Assembly (NCBI RefSeq): GCF_000244755.1
Contig: NZ_AHOO02000012.1
Coordinates: 1 to 64,000, forward strand
Origin: Leptospira licerasiae serovar Varillal str. VAR 010
Lineage (GTDB): Bacteria; Spirochaetota; Leptospiria; Leptospirales; Leptospiraceae
Direction of reading: 5' to 3'
DNA length: 64,000 nt
Of the stretch, positions 9,481-19,744 are shown one piece after another. How positions within the stretch are numbered: position 1 is the first letter of the stretch; each line of letters begins with the position of its first letter. A program made the translations under genes and the position numbers. The notes beneath the pieces were generated by a model. It did no database searches. It was not told where the DNA came from and saw only the letters and a list, made by a program, of their open reading frames with translations.

Positions 9481-9906
9481 ATGAACAACCACATCTATAT
9501 GCTCCGCAAAAAACGGGGAATCAAGCAATATGATATGGCAAGGGCTCTGGGTGTATCCCCTAGCTACCTTTCCAAAATTGAAACCGGAAGCCAAGCTCCT
9601 ACTGAAAAATTCAGACAAGCTTGTGCTAAATATTTGAAAACGACATTAGATAAGCTGTTCAACGAAAGTCCGGTAGAAGAGGTTTATCCTGAATTCAGCC
9701 AAGGACTTACCAATAAACTTTGGGCAAAACGCAGAGAATTGGGAATTAAACAATATGATATGGCTAAAAAATTAAAGGTCTCAACTCCTTTCCTTTCTAA
9801 AGTGGAGTTAGGACTATTAGAGCCTCCTGAAGATTTCAAGAGTATGGCTTCTAAAGTTTTGAAAATGAAAAAAGAGGAATTATTTCTACATAAAGTAGAA
9901 TTCTAA
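9481..9906 (+). CDS. Regulator with two tandem XRE-type helix-turn-helix domains
   Basis: The 141-residue protein consists almost entirely of two Cro/CI-type HTH domains. The first is about residues 6-60 (GIKQYDMARALGVSPSYLSK, then IETGSQAP). The second is about 79-135 (GIKQYDMAKKLKVSTPFLSK, then VELGLLEPP). The copies share the GIKQYDMA block and the recognition-helix layout, which indicates internal duplication. It probably binds DNA as a pseudo-dimer. The start has a strong ribosome site (AAAGGGGAAAAG). A palindrome lies just upstream. The gene is monocistronic, flanked by a hairpin upstream and a strong terminator downstream, convergent with clpB. Confidence 0.85.
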   Translation: MNNHIYMLRKKRGIKQYDMARALGVSPSYLSKIETGSQAPTEKFRQACAKYLKTTLDKLFNESPVEEVYPEFSQGLTNKLWAKRRELGIKQYDMAKKLKVSTPFLSKVELGLLEPPEDFKSMASKVLKMKKEELFLHKVEF

Positions 9907-9914
9907 ATCGAACG

Positions 9915-9932
9915 CGGGAGGTAATACTCCCG
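9915..9932. repeat. Short GC-rich hairpin after the HTH gene
   Basis: CGGGAG, a six-base loop and CTCCCG form a perfect 6-bp hairpin 9 bases after the HTH gene stop. No U-run follows. It may be an upstream part of the terminator region. Confidence 0.4.
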
Positions 9933-9979
9933 TAAAGTAATACTTCACATTCTTTTCCCAACTATGTGTTGTAGTGTGT

Positions 9980-10018
9980 AAAACCCCAGGTTTTCCCACC
10001 CGGGGTTTTTATTTTTTT
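9980..10018. terminator. Bidirectional rho-independent terminator
   Basis: AAAACCCC (9980-9987) pairs with GGGGTTTT (10002-10009), and the plus strand continues into a T-rich run to about 10018. On the minus strand the A-run before 9981 reads as U's after the stem only weakly. The site sits between the convergent HTH and clpB genes and should end the HTH transcript. Confidence 0.75.
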
Positions 10019-10020
10019 GG

Positions 10021-12588
10021 CTACTTTACGATCACTGTTCCGCCGGAATAGTCCAGAACGATACTTTGGCCTTCCTTAAACTCTCCCTTCAGTATGAAGT
10101 TACTGAGTGCGTTCCCGATCTCTCTTTGGACCAGTCTTTTCAAAGGTCTTGCTCCGTATTCCGGATCGAAACCCGCCTGCACTATATGTTTTTTCAATGC
10201 AGGAGTGAAACTAACTGTTAGTCCATTCTCCGCAGCCTTCTTGGCCATGTTCTGCAATTGGAGTTCCGCAATCTTAGCGATCATTGCCTCGTCCACGGAT
10301 TTGAACAGTATGACTTCGTCCAAACGGTTCAAGAACTCAGGTTTGAAATGTTTTTTCAACCTTTGCTCCACCATTCTTTCTTTTTCTTCTTCCGAATACT
10401 CGGCTGAACCTAAAACGTCCGAACCAAGATTGGAAGTGAGAATAATGACCGTATTCTTAAAGTCCACACTCCTTCCCTTGGAATCTGTCAGCCTACCCTC
10501 GTCCAGTATCTGCAAGAATATATTGAACACTTCCGGATGGGCCTTCTCTACTTCGTCGAATAATAGAACAGAGTAAGGTCTGCGTCTTACGGCTTCCGTC
10601 AATTGCCCGCCCTCGTCATGTCCAATATAACCTGGAGGAGCTCCTATGAGTCTGGATACGGAATGAGCTTCCATATATTCGCTCATATCGATTCGAAGCA
10701 TTGCATTCACATCATCGAACAAGAACTCAGACAATGCTTTTGCAGTCTCCGTTTTACCCACACCTGTAGGTCCTAAGAATAAGAATGTACCGATAGGACG
10801 GTGGGGATCCGCAATCCCTGCCCTGGACCTACGGATCGCTTCCGACAATAATTCCAAAGCATGGTCCTGACCGATCACCTTGATCTTCAGGGAATCTTCC
10901 ATTTTAAGGAGTTTTGCCTTTTCTCCCTGGAGCATTTTAGATACAGGAATTCCGGTCCAACGAGAGACTATGTTTGCAATATCTTCCTCATCTACTTCTT
11001 CTTTTAGAAGTCTTCCCGAGCCGGAGATTTTTTTGAGTTCCGCGTTTGCCTTTTCCATTTCTTTGGAAAGCTCTATTAGTTTTCCATAACGTATTTCCGC
11101 GACTCTATTGATCTCTCCCCTTCTTTCCGCCTCCGCTTCGAGAACCTTGTATTTGTCGGTTTCTTCCTTGATCTCCTTAATTTTGGCAATTTTGGATTTT
11201 TCAAGATCCCACCGCGCTTTTAGATTTCGGAAAAGTTCTTCCTGTTCGGAAAGTTCTTTTGCGATATTCTCCACTCTTTGTTTGGAAGCAGGGTCTGTTT
11301 CTCTTTTTAAGGCCTCTTTTTCGATCTTTAAGGACTGGATCTTTTTGCTCAGCTTGTCCAATTCTTCAGGCATAGAATCCATTTCTATCCTCATCTTGGA
11401 ACTTGCCTCGTCTATCAGGTCCACTGCCTTATCAGGAAGGAAACGATCCGCTATATAACGATTCGATAAACTAGCAGCGGCCACAATTGCCGAATCCAAT
11501 ATCTTAATTCCATGATGAAGTTCGTATCTGTCTTTCAAACCGCGAAGAATGGTAACTGTTTCTTCCACAGTCGGTTCTTTTACATAAACAGGTTGGAACC
11601 TTCTTTCTAATGCTGCGTCCTTTTCGATATATTTTTGGTATTCTTTTAGGGTCGTCGCGCCTATACAACGAAGTTCGCCTCGAGCAAGCATAGGTTTCAG
11701 CATATTAGAAGCGTCCATCGCTCCCTCTTGCGCGCCCGCTCCTACAAGAGTATGGATCTCGTCTATGAACAGAATGATATTCCCATCACTATGTTTTACT
11801 TCGTCGAGTGTAGCTTTCAGTCTTTCTTCGAATTCTCCCCTGTATTTTGCACCGGCGATCATCGCTCCCAGGTCCAAGGCATAGATCGTTTTAGATTTAA
11901 TTCCTTCCGGAACTTCTCCTTGTATGATCTTACCTGCGAGTCCTTCTACGATCGCAGTTTTACCCACACCCGGTTCTCCGATAAGGACAGGGTTGTTCTT
12001 GGTCCTGCGAGTCAGGACTTGGATGGTCCTTCTGATCTCCTCGTCCCTGCCGATGACAGGATCCAGTTTACCAAGCTTTGCCAGCTCATTTAGATTTTTT
12101 GCATATTTTTTTAAAGCATCTGCCTTGTTTTCCGGAGTATCATCCATGATTGGTTGTCCTTTTCTGAGTTCTATTACTGCTTTTAACAATTTAGGATAAT
12201 CGAGTCCTAATTGATTGAATTCTTGGCGGAGAGAAGAAATACCATTCTTCAGAAATGCCAAGAGAACATGATCCGTTGAAAGATATTCGTCCTTCAACTC
12301 GGCCCTTATTTTATCTGCGGACTGTAGAAGAGAGATTGCTGCCCTAGAAAATCCCTTTTCGGAATTACCTTCTACCCTGGGAAGTCTTGTGATCGATTCT
12401 TCCGTTTTACGTAGGAACGCGGGCAGATTCAAACCCAGTTTGGAAAACAAAGGAGGCGCAAATCCATCACCCTGGTTTAGGATCTGAGCGATGATATGTT
12501 CCTCTTGTATCTCAGGATTCTTATCGTAAGAGCTTTGGGCTCCCGAAAGTGCCTCATTCAATTTTAATGTGATCTTATCTAGTTTCAT
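10021..12588 (-). CDS. clpB: ClpB disaggregase (Hsp100 AAA+ chaperone)
   Basis: ClpB works with the DnaK system to pull proteins out of aggregates. The 855-residue product has the Clp N-domain (about 1-145) and a first AAA+ module with Walker A GEPGVGKT and Walker B FIDEIHTL. The long coiled-coil middle domain (about 400-525, rich in Lys/Glu) distinguishes ClpB from ClpA and ClpC. The second AAA+ module has GPTGVGKT and [15 protein letters not shown]. The length is normal. No ClpP-binding loop is expected. I looked for a CIRCE element upstream and found none, so heat-shock control is not evident from sequence. Transcription is monocistronic, divergent from the transporter gene. Confidence 0.97.
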   Translation of the reverse strand: MKLDKITLKLNEALSGAQSSYDKNPEIQEEHIIAQILNQGDGFAPPLFSKLGLNLPAFLRKTEESITRLPRVEGNSEKGFSRAAISLLQSADKIRAELKDEYLSTDHVLLAFLKNGISSLRQEFNQLGLDYPKLLKAVIELRKGQPIMDDTPENKADALKKYAKNLNELAKLGKLDPVIGRDEEIRRTIQVLTRRTKNNPVLIGEPGVGKTAIVEGLAGKIIQGEVPEGIKSKTIYALDLGAMIAGAKYRGEFEERLKATLDEVKHSDGNIILFIDEIHTLVGAGAQEGAMDASNMLKPMLARGELRCIGATTLKEYQKYIEKDAALERRFQPVYVKEPTVEETVTILRGLKDRYELHHGIKILDSAIVAAASLSNRYIADRFLPDKAVDLIDEASSKMRIEMDSMPEELDKLSKKIQSLKIEKEALKRETDPASKQRVENIAKELSEQEELFRNLKARWDLEKSKIAKIKEIKEETDKYKVLEAEAERRGEINRVAEIRYGKLIELSKEMEKANAELKKISGSGRLLKEEVDEEDIANIVSRWTGIPVSKMLQGEKAKLLKMEDSLKIKVIGQDHALELLSEAIRRSRAGIADPHRPIGTFLFLGPTGVGKTETAKALSEFLFDDVNAMLRIDMSEYMEAHSVSRLIGAPPGYIGHDEGGQLTEAVRRRPYSVLLFDEVEKAHPEVFNIFLQILDEGRLTDSKGRSVDFKNTVIILTSNLGSDVLGSAEYSEEEKERMVEQRLKKHFKPEFLNRLDEVILFKSVDEAMIAKIAELQLQNMAKKAAENGLTVSFTPALKKHIVQAGFDPEYGARPLKRLVQREIGNALSNFILKGEFKEGQSIVLDYSGGTVIVK

Positions 12589-12762
12589 TTTTCTACCGGA
12601 TCTATAATGGATTCGACTTATAGCTTAGACTGGGCTCAAAGCATTTTTTCGTTAATTTCTGCCAGAAAGTCATAGACAATTCTCAATCGGTTATGTCTCT
12701 TTTTTTTCCAATTCTAAATCCGAATTCGTTTTGACAAGGAGGACTATTTTACTGGGATTATA

Positions 12763-14580
12763 GTGCATCACATGACTAAAGAACCGCCCAAGGAAAGTTG
12801 GAAATCCCGTACTGGACTCATATTAACCGTTGCCTCAGGCGCGATCGGACTAGGAAACTTCCTGCGATTTCCGGGACAGGCTGTGCAGAATGGAGGAGGA
12901 GCCTTCCTTCTTCCCTATATCATCAGCTTTATCCTAGTCGGGATCCCGGTCTGTATCACCGAATGGGTGATGGGAAGAATGGGCGGAGAACATGGACATA
13001 GCTTTCCGAATCTGTTCCGTGCCTATCTTTCCGGTGTTCCTCTTAGACTGTTAGGAACGATCGGAGTTACCATTCCATTACTCATTTATGTATATTATGT
13101 TTTTGTGGAAGCATGGTGCCTGGCTTACGCTTTCGATTTTGTTACTGGAAGTATCAGCCTGAAACCGGAGAACGGGGATTTGAACTCTCTCATCCAAAAT
13201 TCTTCCAATCATTTTCATACCTTAGTGGGAGCTAAAGAGACTGGTAGTGCAGTCGAAGGTAAAATTTTTTACGCTACCCTCGCCTGCTTTCTAATGAACT
13301 TTATCTTAGTGTATAGAGGGATAGCTAAAGGAATCGAAATATTCGCTAAGATAGCTGTTCCTTCTATGTTGATCTGTTCTGTGATCGTTCTTGTTCGAGT
13401 ATTAACCTTAGATAATATAGAGCTCGGACTTGCAAAGATGTGGAACCCGAACTGGGCCGCTTTAGGAGAAGCAAAGGTTTGGATCTCTGCTGCAGGCCAG
13501 ATATTTTTCACTTTGTCCGCAGGATTCGGGATCGCATTAGTATTCTCCAGCTATCTCAAAAAAGAGAACGATGTGATCTTATCTTCCGTTTCTGCCGCTT
13601 CTTTAAATGAGTTTGTCGAAGTCGCGTTCGGAGGAATGATCACTATCCCTGTAGCGTTTCTGTTCTTAGGTGTTTCCGCCACTTCTTTTGGGACATTCGG
13701 GATGGGATTTATCGCCCTACCCTCCGTGTTTGCATTGATGCCGGGAGGATCGTTTTTCGGTGCCATTTGGTATTTCGTATTGTTCTTAGCCGCGCTTACT
13801 TCTTCCGTAACGATGTTACAACCTGTGATCGTATTTTTGGAAGAAGCATTCCATATCAGAAGGACTACATCCAGTTTTATTCTGTTCCTTTTCACGTTCG
13901 GGCTTTCTTTCCCGATATTGTATTTTAATAAAAACTTTAATGCGTTAGACCAAGCAGACTTCTGGGTTGGAACAGTTCTCATTTATATCCTAGCCACTTT
14001 GCAGATCGTAATTTTCGGCTGGGTGATCGGGGCTAAAAAAGGTTTAGAAGAAGGTCATAAAGGTGCACACGCCCAACTTCCTAAATTTTTTTGGTGGGTG
14101 ATCCAATATATCACACCTGCTTTTTTACTGATCGTATTCGGTATGTTCCTCTACCAAAACCTGGGATCGTATATCAATAAAATGGACGTGGATTGGATGA
14201 TCTCAAACGCAGTAGCCGGAACAAGCGCGGAAGAAGCGAAATTCCAGGCACTCATCTCTCGTTATGTGTTTCTTGCGATCATTGCAGTATTCGGACTTGT
14301 ATACCTATTGGTACACCTGAGCTTAAAGGGTAAGGAAGAATCCAAGAACAAATCCACAAACAAAGTGCTACCAATCTTTTTAGGAAGTTTTATACTGATC
14401 CTGGCGTTTTTTATGAATTTTTTCCCATACAAAGATACTAGCTCCGTTAAAGCTACATTCGCCTCCCTTTCTCCTGAACTAACCTTAGACGGAACGATAA
14501 TCATGTGGGTTTCTTTAGGCTTAGTGACACTACTATCCTTATATTGTGTGATCAAACTTTTCCGGACCAGGGAAGCGTGA
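12763..14580 (+). CDS. Sodium-dependent transporter, NSS (SNF) family
   Basis: The 605-residue polytopic protein belongs to the neurotransmitter:sodium symporter family, which couples Na+ to uptake of amino acids or related solutes. The TM1 signature reads [20 protein letters not shown], with the conserved unwound GLGN.RFP segment that binds Na+ and substrate; GGGAFLLPY follows. About 11-12 membrane spans are visible. A GTG at 12763 is used, with GGGA five bases upstream. An ATG at 12772 is the alternative. A perfect AGGAGG at 12738-12743 lies too far upstream for either. The substrate is unknown. Its stop overlaps the helicase start. Confidence 0.92.
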   Translation: MHHMTKEPPKESWKSRTGLILTVASGAIGLGNFLRFPGQAVQNGGGAFLLPYIISFILVGIPVCITEWVMGRMGGEHGHSFPNLFRAYLSGVPLRLLGTIGVTIPLLIYVYYVFVEAWCLAYAFDFVTGSISLKPENGDLNSLIQNSSNHFHTLVGAKETGSAVEGKIFYATLACFLMNFILVYRGIAKGIEIFAKIAVPSMLICSVIVLVRVLTLDNIELGLAKMWNPNWAALGEAKVWISAAGQIFFTLSAGFGIALVFSSYLKKENDVILSSVSAASLNEFVEVAFGGMITIPVAFLFLGVSATSFGTFGMGFIALPSVFALMPGGSFFGAIWYFVLFLAALTSSVTMLQPVIVFLEEAFHIRRTTSSFILFLFTFGLSFPILYFNKNFNALDQADFWVGTVLIYILATLQIVIFGWVIGAKKGLEEGHKGAHAQLPKFFWWVIQYITPAFLLIVFGMFLYQNLGSYINKMDVDWMISNAVAGTSAEEAKFQALISRYVFLAIIAVFGLVYLLVHLSLKGKEESKNKSTNKVLPIFLGSFILILAFFMNFFPYKDTSSVKATFASLSPELTLDGTIIMWVSLGLVTLLSLYCVIKLFRTREA

Positions 14581-16583
14581 GTTCCTTGAGTAGAGTAGAA
14601 GAACAATTCAAAAAACTTTCCAAACTCTGGCCTGACTTCGAGTCCAGATCTGGTCAGATCCAAATGGCAAACAGTGTAGAACAAGCGTTTGCAAACTCTG
14701 AGCACCTGATAGTAGAAGCGGGAACCGGTGTGGGAAAATCATTGGCCTACCTAATCCCTGCAGCGATCAGCGCATTGGAAGGAGAAGAGATCGTAGTCAT
14801 TTCTACGGAAACAAAAGCACTCCAAGACCAGCTCATTCGAAAAGACATCCCTCTTGTTTCCCAAATTTTGGGACAGGAAGTAAAAGCCGAGATCGCGATG
14901 GGAGCTTCCAACTACGTATGTAAAAGGAAATTGGGAAACGTTCTTACCCAAGGAACCTTCGGGCCTGAGATGATGGAACATTTGAATTCCTTTAAAGACT
15001 GGGTTTCCAATTCCGAATCAGGAAGAAGACAGGAATACGATGGTTACGCTTCTCCCGATTTTTGGTCCAAGGTAACCAGAGAAGCCGATTCCTGCTTAGG
15101 AAGAAGTTGCCCTAACTTCTCCCATTCTTTCTATTTTTTAGAAAGAGCCAAATGGCAAAAGTCGAACCTTCTGATCGTAAACCATTCTTTATTAGCGGCA
15201 CATATTGCATCGGATTTTAATATTCTTCCCGACTTCAAAAAGATCGTAGTAGACGAGGCTCATAATTTTCCGGAAGTTTTAGGAAACGCATTCAGAATTG
15301 AATTATCTTCTTTGGAGATCCAAAAACTTTTACAAGGCGTTTGGAATTCCCAGAAAAAATCCGGCTTGGGAGCAAGACTCAATTCTCCTAAGATCAACGA
15401 TCTTACAAATCTTGCTGGAGAAAAACTTTTTCTTTGTTTCAATAAGGTTGTTGGCGAACTTCCTCTCAACTTTTACGGTTCCCAACGGATCCGCAGGCCC
15501 CTAAAGATGGACGGTGGAGAATTAGAAGCAGCGTTAGATTCCCTCCAAGAGGCTCTTCTTATAGAATTAAAAAAATATTCCAAAGAAAGCGACGAGTTGG
15601 AAGAAAAAGAGATCGCGATGGAGATAGAAATGTCTTCCGGACGCATTGGACAAATCGCAGAAGGTTTACATCTTTTTAGAACGATGGACGAGGGAGAAAG
15701 AGTATATTGGGCGGATCCTCCTAACACTAAAACAAAGGAGATGTTTCCTAAACTTCTGACCCAACCTTTGAAATCCGAAACAATTCTACGAGAAGTGTTA
15801 GAACCCAGAACTGAAAGTATAGTATTTACTTCCGCAACACTTTCCACCAATAAGGGCGACCTAAGTTATTTTGCGGACCGGATCGGAAGATTGCCTTCTC
15901 GTTCCAAGTTAGTTGCTTCTCCTTTTCCTTATGAAAAGAACGCTCTACTCTTTTTGCCTAAAGATATTAAGGACGCGACTGAATCTGCGGAAAGAAATGC
16001 TGCGGATCTATCTCGTTATATCTTAAAATTGATAGAGCTGACAAAAGGCGGAGCATTCGTTCTTTTTACTTCTAACAAGTCCTTAAATGAAATTATAGAA
16101 ACGATACGGCCTCTTACTGATCTGCCTGTGATCTCTCAATTGGAAATGGGACCGGAAGCCGCTAAGAACCGATTTTTAGCGGAAAAGAATGCTGTACTTT
16201 TCGGAGTATCTTCTTTCTGGCAGGGTGTGGACATAAGGGGAGATAAACTTAGATCGGTGATCCTGACTAAACTTCCTTTCCAACCTCCGAATGATCCGGT
16301 GCTCGAGGCGAGAAGCGAGAAGTTGAAAGAAAAAGGCGGAAATCCCTTCAAAGATCTACAGCTTCCTTATGCGACGACAGTCCTGAAACAAGGTTTTGGA
16401 AGGCTAATTCGTTCGGAGAAAGATACTGGGATTGTAAGTTTACTGGATTCACGTATTTGGACTAAGTCTTATGGAACGGATCTGATCAATTCACTTCCTC
16501 CTGCCAAAAGGATATCGGACTGGAATCAACTAAAATTAGAATATTCTAAACTTCCCAATTACTCTTCCGGAGAAGCGGTATGA
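14577..16583 (+). CDS. DinG/XPD-like ATP-dependent helicase
   Basis: The 668-residue superfamily 2 helicase has Walker A in EAGTGVGKS (about residues 48-56), the DEAH box VDEAHNF (about 225) and a C-terminal RecA-like domain with [14 protein letters not shown]. The [11 protein letters not shown] motif VI is present. Family members carry a 4Fe-4S cluster between the Walker A and DEAH motifs. Here the cysteine set is C115, C173 and C178, followed by Ser184 exactly where the fourth cysteine of DinG-type proteins is expected, so the cluster may be incomplete or absent. A GTG start overlaps the transporter stop; a longer frame would run into that gene. Role: probably DNA repair or R-loop/replication-fork processing. 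Confidence 0.9.
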   Translation: MSSLSRVEEQFKKLSKLWPDFESRSGQIQMANSVEQAFANSEHLIVEAGTGVGKSLAYLIPAAISALEGEEIVVISTETKALQDQLIRKDIPLVSQILGQEVKAEIAMGASNYVCKRKLGNVLTQGTFGPEMMEHLNSFKDWVSNSESGRRQEYDGYASPDFWSKVTREADSCLGRSCPNFSHSFYFLERAKWQKSNLLIVNHSLLAAHIASDFNILPDFKKIVVDEAHNFPEVLGNAFRIELSSLEIQKLLQGVWNSQKKSGLGARLNSPKINDLTNLAGEKLFLCFNKVVGELPLNFYGSQRIRRPLKMDGGELEAALDSLQEALLIELKKYSKESDELEEKEIAMEIEMSSGRIGQIAEGLHLFRTMDEGERVYWADPPNTKTKEMFPKLLTQPLKSETILREVLEPRTESIVFTSATLSTNKGDLSYFADRIGRLPSRSKLVASPFPYEKNALLFLPKDIKDATESAERNAADLSRYILKLIELTKGGAFVLFTSNKSLNEIIETIRPLTDLPVISQLEMGPEAAKNRFLAEKNAVLFGVSSFWQGVDIRGDKLRSVILTKLPFQPPNDPVLEARSEKLKEKGGNPFKDLQLPYATTVLKQGFGRLIRSEKDTGIVSLLDSRIWTKSYGTDLINSLPPAKRISDWNQLKLEYSKLPNYSSGEAV

Positions 16584-17443
16584 AACCTAAAGCGCTTGTA
16601 TTCTTCCTGATCTCTGGACTTTCACTTTTTGCTTGGGAGTCCAAGGACAAAACGGAAACGATCGTAAACTGGAGAACCGGAGAGATCAGCAAAACCGTCG
16701 ATGTCAAACTTCCTAAGATCGCATTTCATCCGGACGATCCGGATTATAATAAGATCGGAACCGCAAAAAATATTACGGAAGCCAGAAATATCGCCAAGGA
16801 AACCGCAAAAGAAGAGATTAAGAAATACTTATATAGAAGTATGGAGAATCTAAAATTGGATTCCAATCTTCTTCTTCGCGAAAAAATAGCCCAGGACGAA
16901 TCCTTTCGAGAAATTTTCCAAGAGATCTACGAGAAAGAACCGATCGAGATCCACAATCAGTTCAAGGGAAATCATTTGATCGCCACCGGAATTATTTCCT
17001 TAAAAGGGAAAAAAGGGATTCTATCTCATATCACCCTTCCCTATTCTTCCGAAAGTTTTCCGGAGGTGCACCCGATCCACAACCCAGCCGATTCTTATAC
17101 CGGACTGATCGTAGATGCAAGACACTTAGAAGTATTACCCGCTTTATTTTCCGAGATCAGAGACGAGGACGGTATCGGGATCTATTCTCCTCTATTCGTC
17201 AAAAAAAGTTCCATAGTGAATTACGGATATATTCGTTATTTTTCGAAAGTACAAGACGCAATGAAAGAGGAAGTGTCAGGTTATAAACCACTTTTGACTA
17301 CCGCTTTAGGTGTTTCCGGGAAATTGGGAGCGGATCTTGTGATCTCCAACGAGGATGCGGAGAAAATTTTGGCCTCCCCTAAATCCAGGGAGGCTCTTTT
17401 GAAAGGAAGGGTTATCGTGATTCTAGGGAAACCAGAGAAGTAA
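16580..17443 (+). CDS. Secreted LPP20/FlgP-like hypothetical protein
   Basis: The 287-residue protein has an N-terminal signal peptide ([19 protein letters not shown]). It ends in a module with YTGLIVDARHLEVLPALFSE and GADLVISNEDAEKIL. That module occurs in a loosely defined set of exported bacterial proteins related to LPP20/FlgP; the assignment is tentative. The middle part (residues 60-130) is a charged helical region. The start overlaps the helicase stop as ATGA, so the genes are translationally coupled. The last 32 bases overlap the convergent TPR gene tail-to-tail. Function unknown. Confidence 0.7.
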   Translation: MKPKALVFFLISGLSLFAWESKDKTETIVNWRTGEISKTVDVKLPKIAFHPDDPDYNKIGTAKNITEARNIAKETAKEEIKKYLYRSMENLKLDSNLLLREKIAQDESFREIFQEIYEKEPIEIHNQFKGNHLIATGIISLKGKKGILSHITLPYSSESFPEVHPIHNPADSYTGLIVDARHLEVLPALFSEIRDEDGIGIYSPLFVKKSSIVNYGYIRYFSKVQDAMKEEVSGYKPLLTTALGVSGKLGADLVISNEDAEKILASPKSREALLKGRVIVILGKPEK

Positions 17444-18206
17444 ATACCTCTTCCGCCTTTTTGTAAGACTCGGAGAATAGATACGCATATCCTAAATCTA
17501 AGAGTTCGGTTCTAGAAAGTTCTTTTTTTCGAGCTTCATACTTAGGGATATTTTTGATCCTATCCGAATATTCGGTCACTTTATCTTCGAAGGAAGGGAT
17601 CTCGCCTGCACCGGGAAGTTTTTCCAGGATATTACAAGCTTCTTCGAATTTTCCTATATGAACAAAACATAATCCTAAAGCAGCCAGAACATCTCTGTCT
17701 TCTTTTAGACTTTCAGAATTTTCTTTGAATACTTTTAGAGCTTCTTCGAATTTTCTTAAGTGATATAGGGAGAAAAATTCTAATTTGGAAAAATATCCGT
17801 CCGACCAAAGTGCCTTGTATCTTTGGATCAGATCCACGCATGCTTTGTGGGCTCCCACTTCTTCGCATGCCTTGATCCCAGTGGTCAAAATAGAATATGA
17901 TACCAGGCTGGAAGATGCCTTAAAGTATTCGTGAAATAATACTGCTGCCTCTTTTGCATTTCCTTTGGCTCTATGCAAATATGCACCAAGCAAAGGTGTC
18001 AGGACCGTTTTTCCTTCTAAAGGAAAATTATTGGCAGTATTCGTTTCCGTTTCGAATTCGCAAACCGCTCTTAAATGATTTAAGAAAACGTTTTTCGGAT
18101 TCTTCTCCGCTAGTTTAGATACTTCCTCGTAAGCTCCTGTCTCAAAGAGTTCCCATGCGGACTCTTCCAAGGAAAGCTGTGTGGAAAGGGCGGAACTTTT
18201 AGCCAT
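17412..18206 (-). CDS. TPR-like repeat protein
   Basis: The 264-residue, all-helical protein shows repeated helix pairs of TPR type. Examples are SAWELFETGAYEEVSKLAEK, then FFSLYHLRKFEEALKVFKEN, then LGLCFVHIGKFEEACNILEK, and at the C-terminus LGYAYLFSESYKKAEEVF. No signal peptide is seen, so it is probably cytoplasmic and a protein-protein interaction scaffold. Its 3' end overlaps the convergent secreted-protein gene by 32 bases, and a repeat-like element separates it from asnS upstream. Confidence 0.8.
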   Translation of the reverse strand: MAKSSALSTQLSLEESAWELFETGAYEEVSKLAEKNPKNVFLNHLRAVCEFETETNTANNFPLEGKTVLTPLLGAYLHRAKGNAKEAAVLFHEYFKASSSLVSYSILTTGIKACEEVGAHKACVDLIQRYKALWSDGYFSKLEFFSLYHLRKFEEALKVFKENSESLKEDRDVLAALGLCFVHIGKFEEACNILEKLPGAGEIPSFEDKVTEYSDRIKNIPKYEARKKELSRTELLDLGYAYLFSESYKKAEEVFTSLVSLESR

Positions 18207-18258
18207 ACGATACCTCTATTTTTGGTATCGGTAGGATCCGGATTTTTTAGCTGATTTT

Positions 18259-18351
18259 TTTCACGCAGAGGCATATAGACGCCGAGAGTTTTTAAATAGT
18301 ACTAAAGGCATAAAAAGCGCTTTCTTTGCGCCTTTGCAGCTCTGCGTGAAA
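18259..18351. repeat. Inverted-repeat element of the 'CTCTGCGTGAAA' type
   Basis: TTTCACGCAGAG (18259-18270) and CTCTGCGTGAAA (18340-18351) are perfect 12-bp inverted repeats bounding a 93-base element in the TPR-asnS gap. The interior also carries GCG/CCTTTGC words of the same flavour. Similar 'ctttgcg...ctctgcgtgaaa' words recur as dispersed intergenic repeats in unrelated bacterial genomes, as far as I recall. No other copy lies in this window. Confidence 0.6.
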
Positions 18352-18356
18352 TCGTT

Positions 18357-19664
18357 TTAAGGGTACAATCTTTCCATCATGCGGGGGAATGGGATACATT
18401 CTCGAACATGTTGTAATCCGCAGATCCAAGCGATCAGTCTTTCCGTCCCAAGGCCGAATCCTGAATGTGGAACCGACCCGTATTTTCTGAGTTCCAGATA
18501 CCATTCGTAGGATTCTACAGGTAGGTTTTCTTCCTGGAGTCTTTTAGTTATATTTTCGTAACTCTCTTCCCTTTCGGAACCGCCTATAATCTCCCCCACT
18601 CCGTCCGGAGCGATCAAGTCCGCATTGAGTACGGTTCTAGGATCCTCCGGGTTGACCTTCATATAGAACGCTTTTGCTTCTCTAGGATATTTTTGAATAA
18701 AAACAGGTCCGCCGAATTTTTGGCAAAGCATCTGTTCTCTTTCCGAATTGATATCGTCTCCCCAAGTTATATCCTCTCCCTGGGACTGTAGGTATTCCAA
18801 AGCTTCTTTGTAATCTATAAGAGCAAACGGTTTAGAGATATAATCCAATAAAGGTGCAGGATCTCTTTCTAACACTTTTAGTTCAGGCAAACAAGCGGAA
18901 ACAGTTTCTTTGATGACAGTTTTTACAAAATTTTCCTGTAATTTTAGATTTTCTGCATGTGTTAAAAATGCAGTTTCCGCTTCTACCATCCAGAATTCCG
19001 TTAAGTGTCTTCTGGTCTTACTCTTCTCCGCCCTGAATGTTGGACCGTAACAGTAAACCTTATTATGAGCGAATATCGCGGTTTCCAAGTATAATTGTCC
19101 TGTTTGGGCAAGGTAGGCATTCCCAAGATCGAAATATTCGGTAGAGAATAATGTTCCTGCAGATTCTCCGATGGAACCTGTTAAGATAGGAGTATCTATC
19201 AAAGTAAATTGATTGTTATGGAAATATTTTCGGATCTGATAGGAAAGTTCACTTCTTACCTTAATGATCGCAAGCTGCTTACTGGAACGTAACCATAAAT
19301 GCCTTTGGGAAAGTAAGAAGTCTATTCCATGTTCTTTGGGTGTGATCGGATAATTGTCCGAATCTCCCACCTTCTTGAAAGAAGAAAGTACCAGTTCGAA
19401 TCCTATTGGAGACTTTTCATTCTCCACTAATTTACCAATTACCTCGACGGAAGTTTCCTGCTTTAAGTGTTTGATCTCGGAGAATAGGTCTTCTCCTAAA
19501 ATTTCCTTTTCAGCGAGAACCTGAAGTATCTTTCCGGAATTTCTCAGACTTAAAAATTGTCTGGCGTTAGATCCTCTCAAACCGTGGACCCAACCTTGGA
19601 TACGTACGGTCTGGTTTACATGTTCCGGCAAACGATTTAGGTCAATGGTAGAAACTTCGGACAT
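18357..19664 (-). CDS. asnS: Asparaginyl-tRNA synthetase
   Basis: This class IIb synthetase charges tRNA-Asn with asparagine. The 435-residue protein has an N-terminal OB-fold anticodon-binding domain (VRIQGWVHGLRG...FLSLRN) and a class II catalytic core. Motif 2 is in FRAEKSKTRRHLTEFW and motif 3 in FGLGTERLIAWICG. The length matches the compact bacterial form. Because AsnRS is present, the GatCA amidotransferase subunits at 26-28 kb probably serve Gln-tRNA rather than being essential for Asn-tRNA. It diverges from folD across an 80-base gap that must hold both promoters. Confidence 0.95.
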   Translation of the reverse strand: MSEVSTIDLNRLPEHVNQTVRIQGWVHGLRGSNARQFLSLRNSGKILQVLAEKEILGEDLFSEIKHLKQETSVEVIGKLVENEKSPIGFELVLSSFKKVGDSDNYPITPKEHGIDFLLSQRHLWLRSSKQLAIIKVRSELSYQIRKYFHNNQFTLIDTPILTGSIGESAGTLFSTEYFDLGNAYLAQTGQLYLETAIFAHNKVYCYGPTFRAEKSKTRRHLTEFWMVEAETAFLTHAENLKLQENFVKTVIKETVSACLPELKVLERDPAPLLDYISKPFALIDYKEALEYLQSQGEDITWGDDINSEREQMLCQKFGGPVFIQKYPREAKAFYMKVNPEDPRTVLNADLIAPDGVGEIIGGSEREESYENITKRLQEENLPVESYEWYLELRKYGSVPHSGFGLGTERLIAWICGLQHVRECIPFPRMMERLYP

Positions 19665-19744
19665 GATCCTATTTTAGGCATTCTATCCGACTGAAAAGAA
19701 TTATTTTCGGATGACATCGGGACCGGAAGCTAAATCCTGAACCC

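Noticed and set aside
12589..12762. CIRCE or heat-shock promoter for clpB
   Set aside because: No TTAGCACTC-N9-GAGTGCTAA or convincing sigma-32 boxes found in the gap.
12731..12764. TTGACA and TATAGT as a promoter for the NSS transporter gene
   Set aside because: The spacer is about 22 bases, too long, and the -10 would overlap the start codon.
15473..15850. 125-residue frame opposite the DinG-like gene
   Set aside because: Shadow of the helicase coding sequence with no recognisable protein features.
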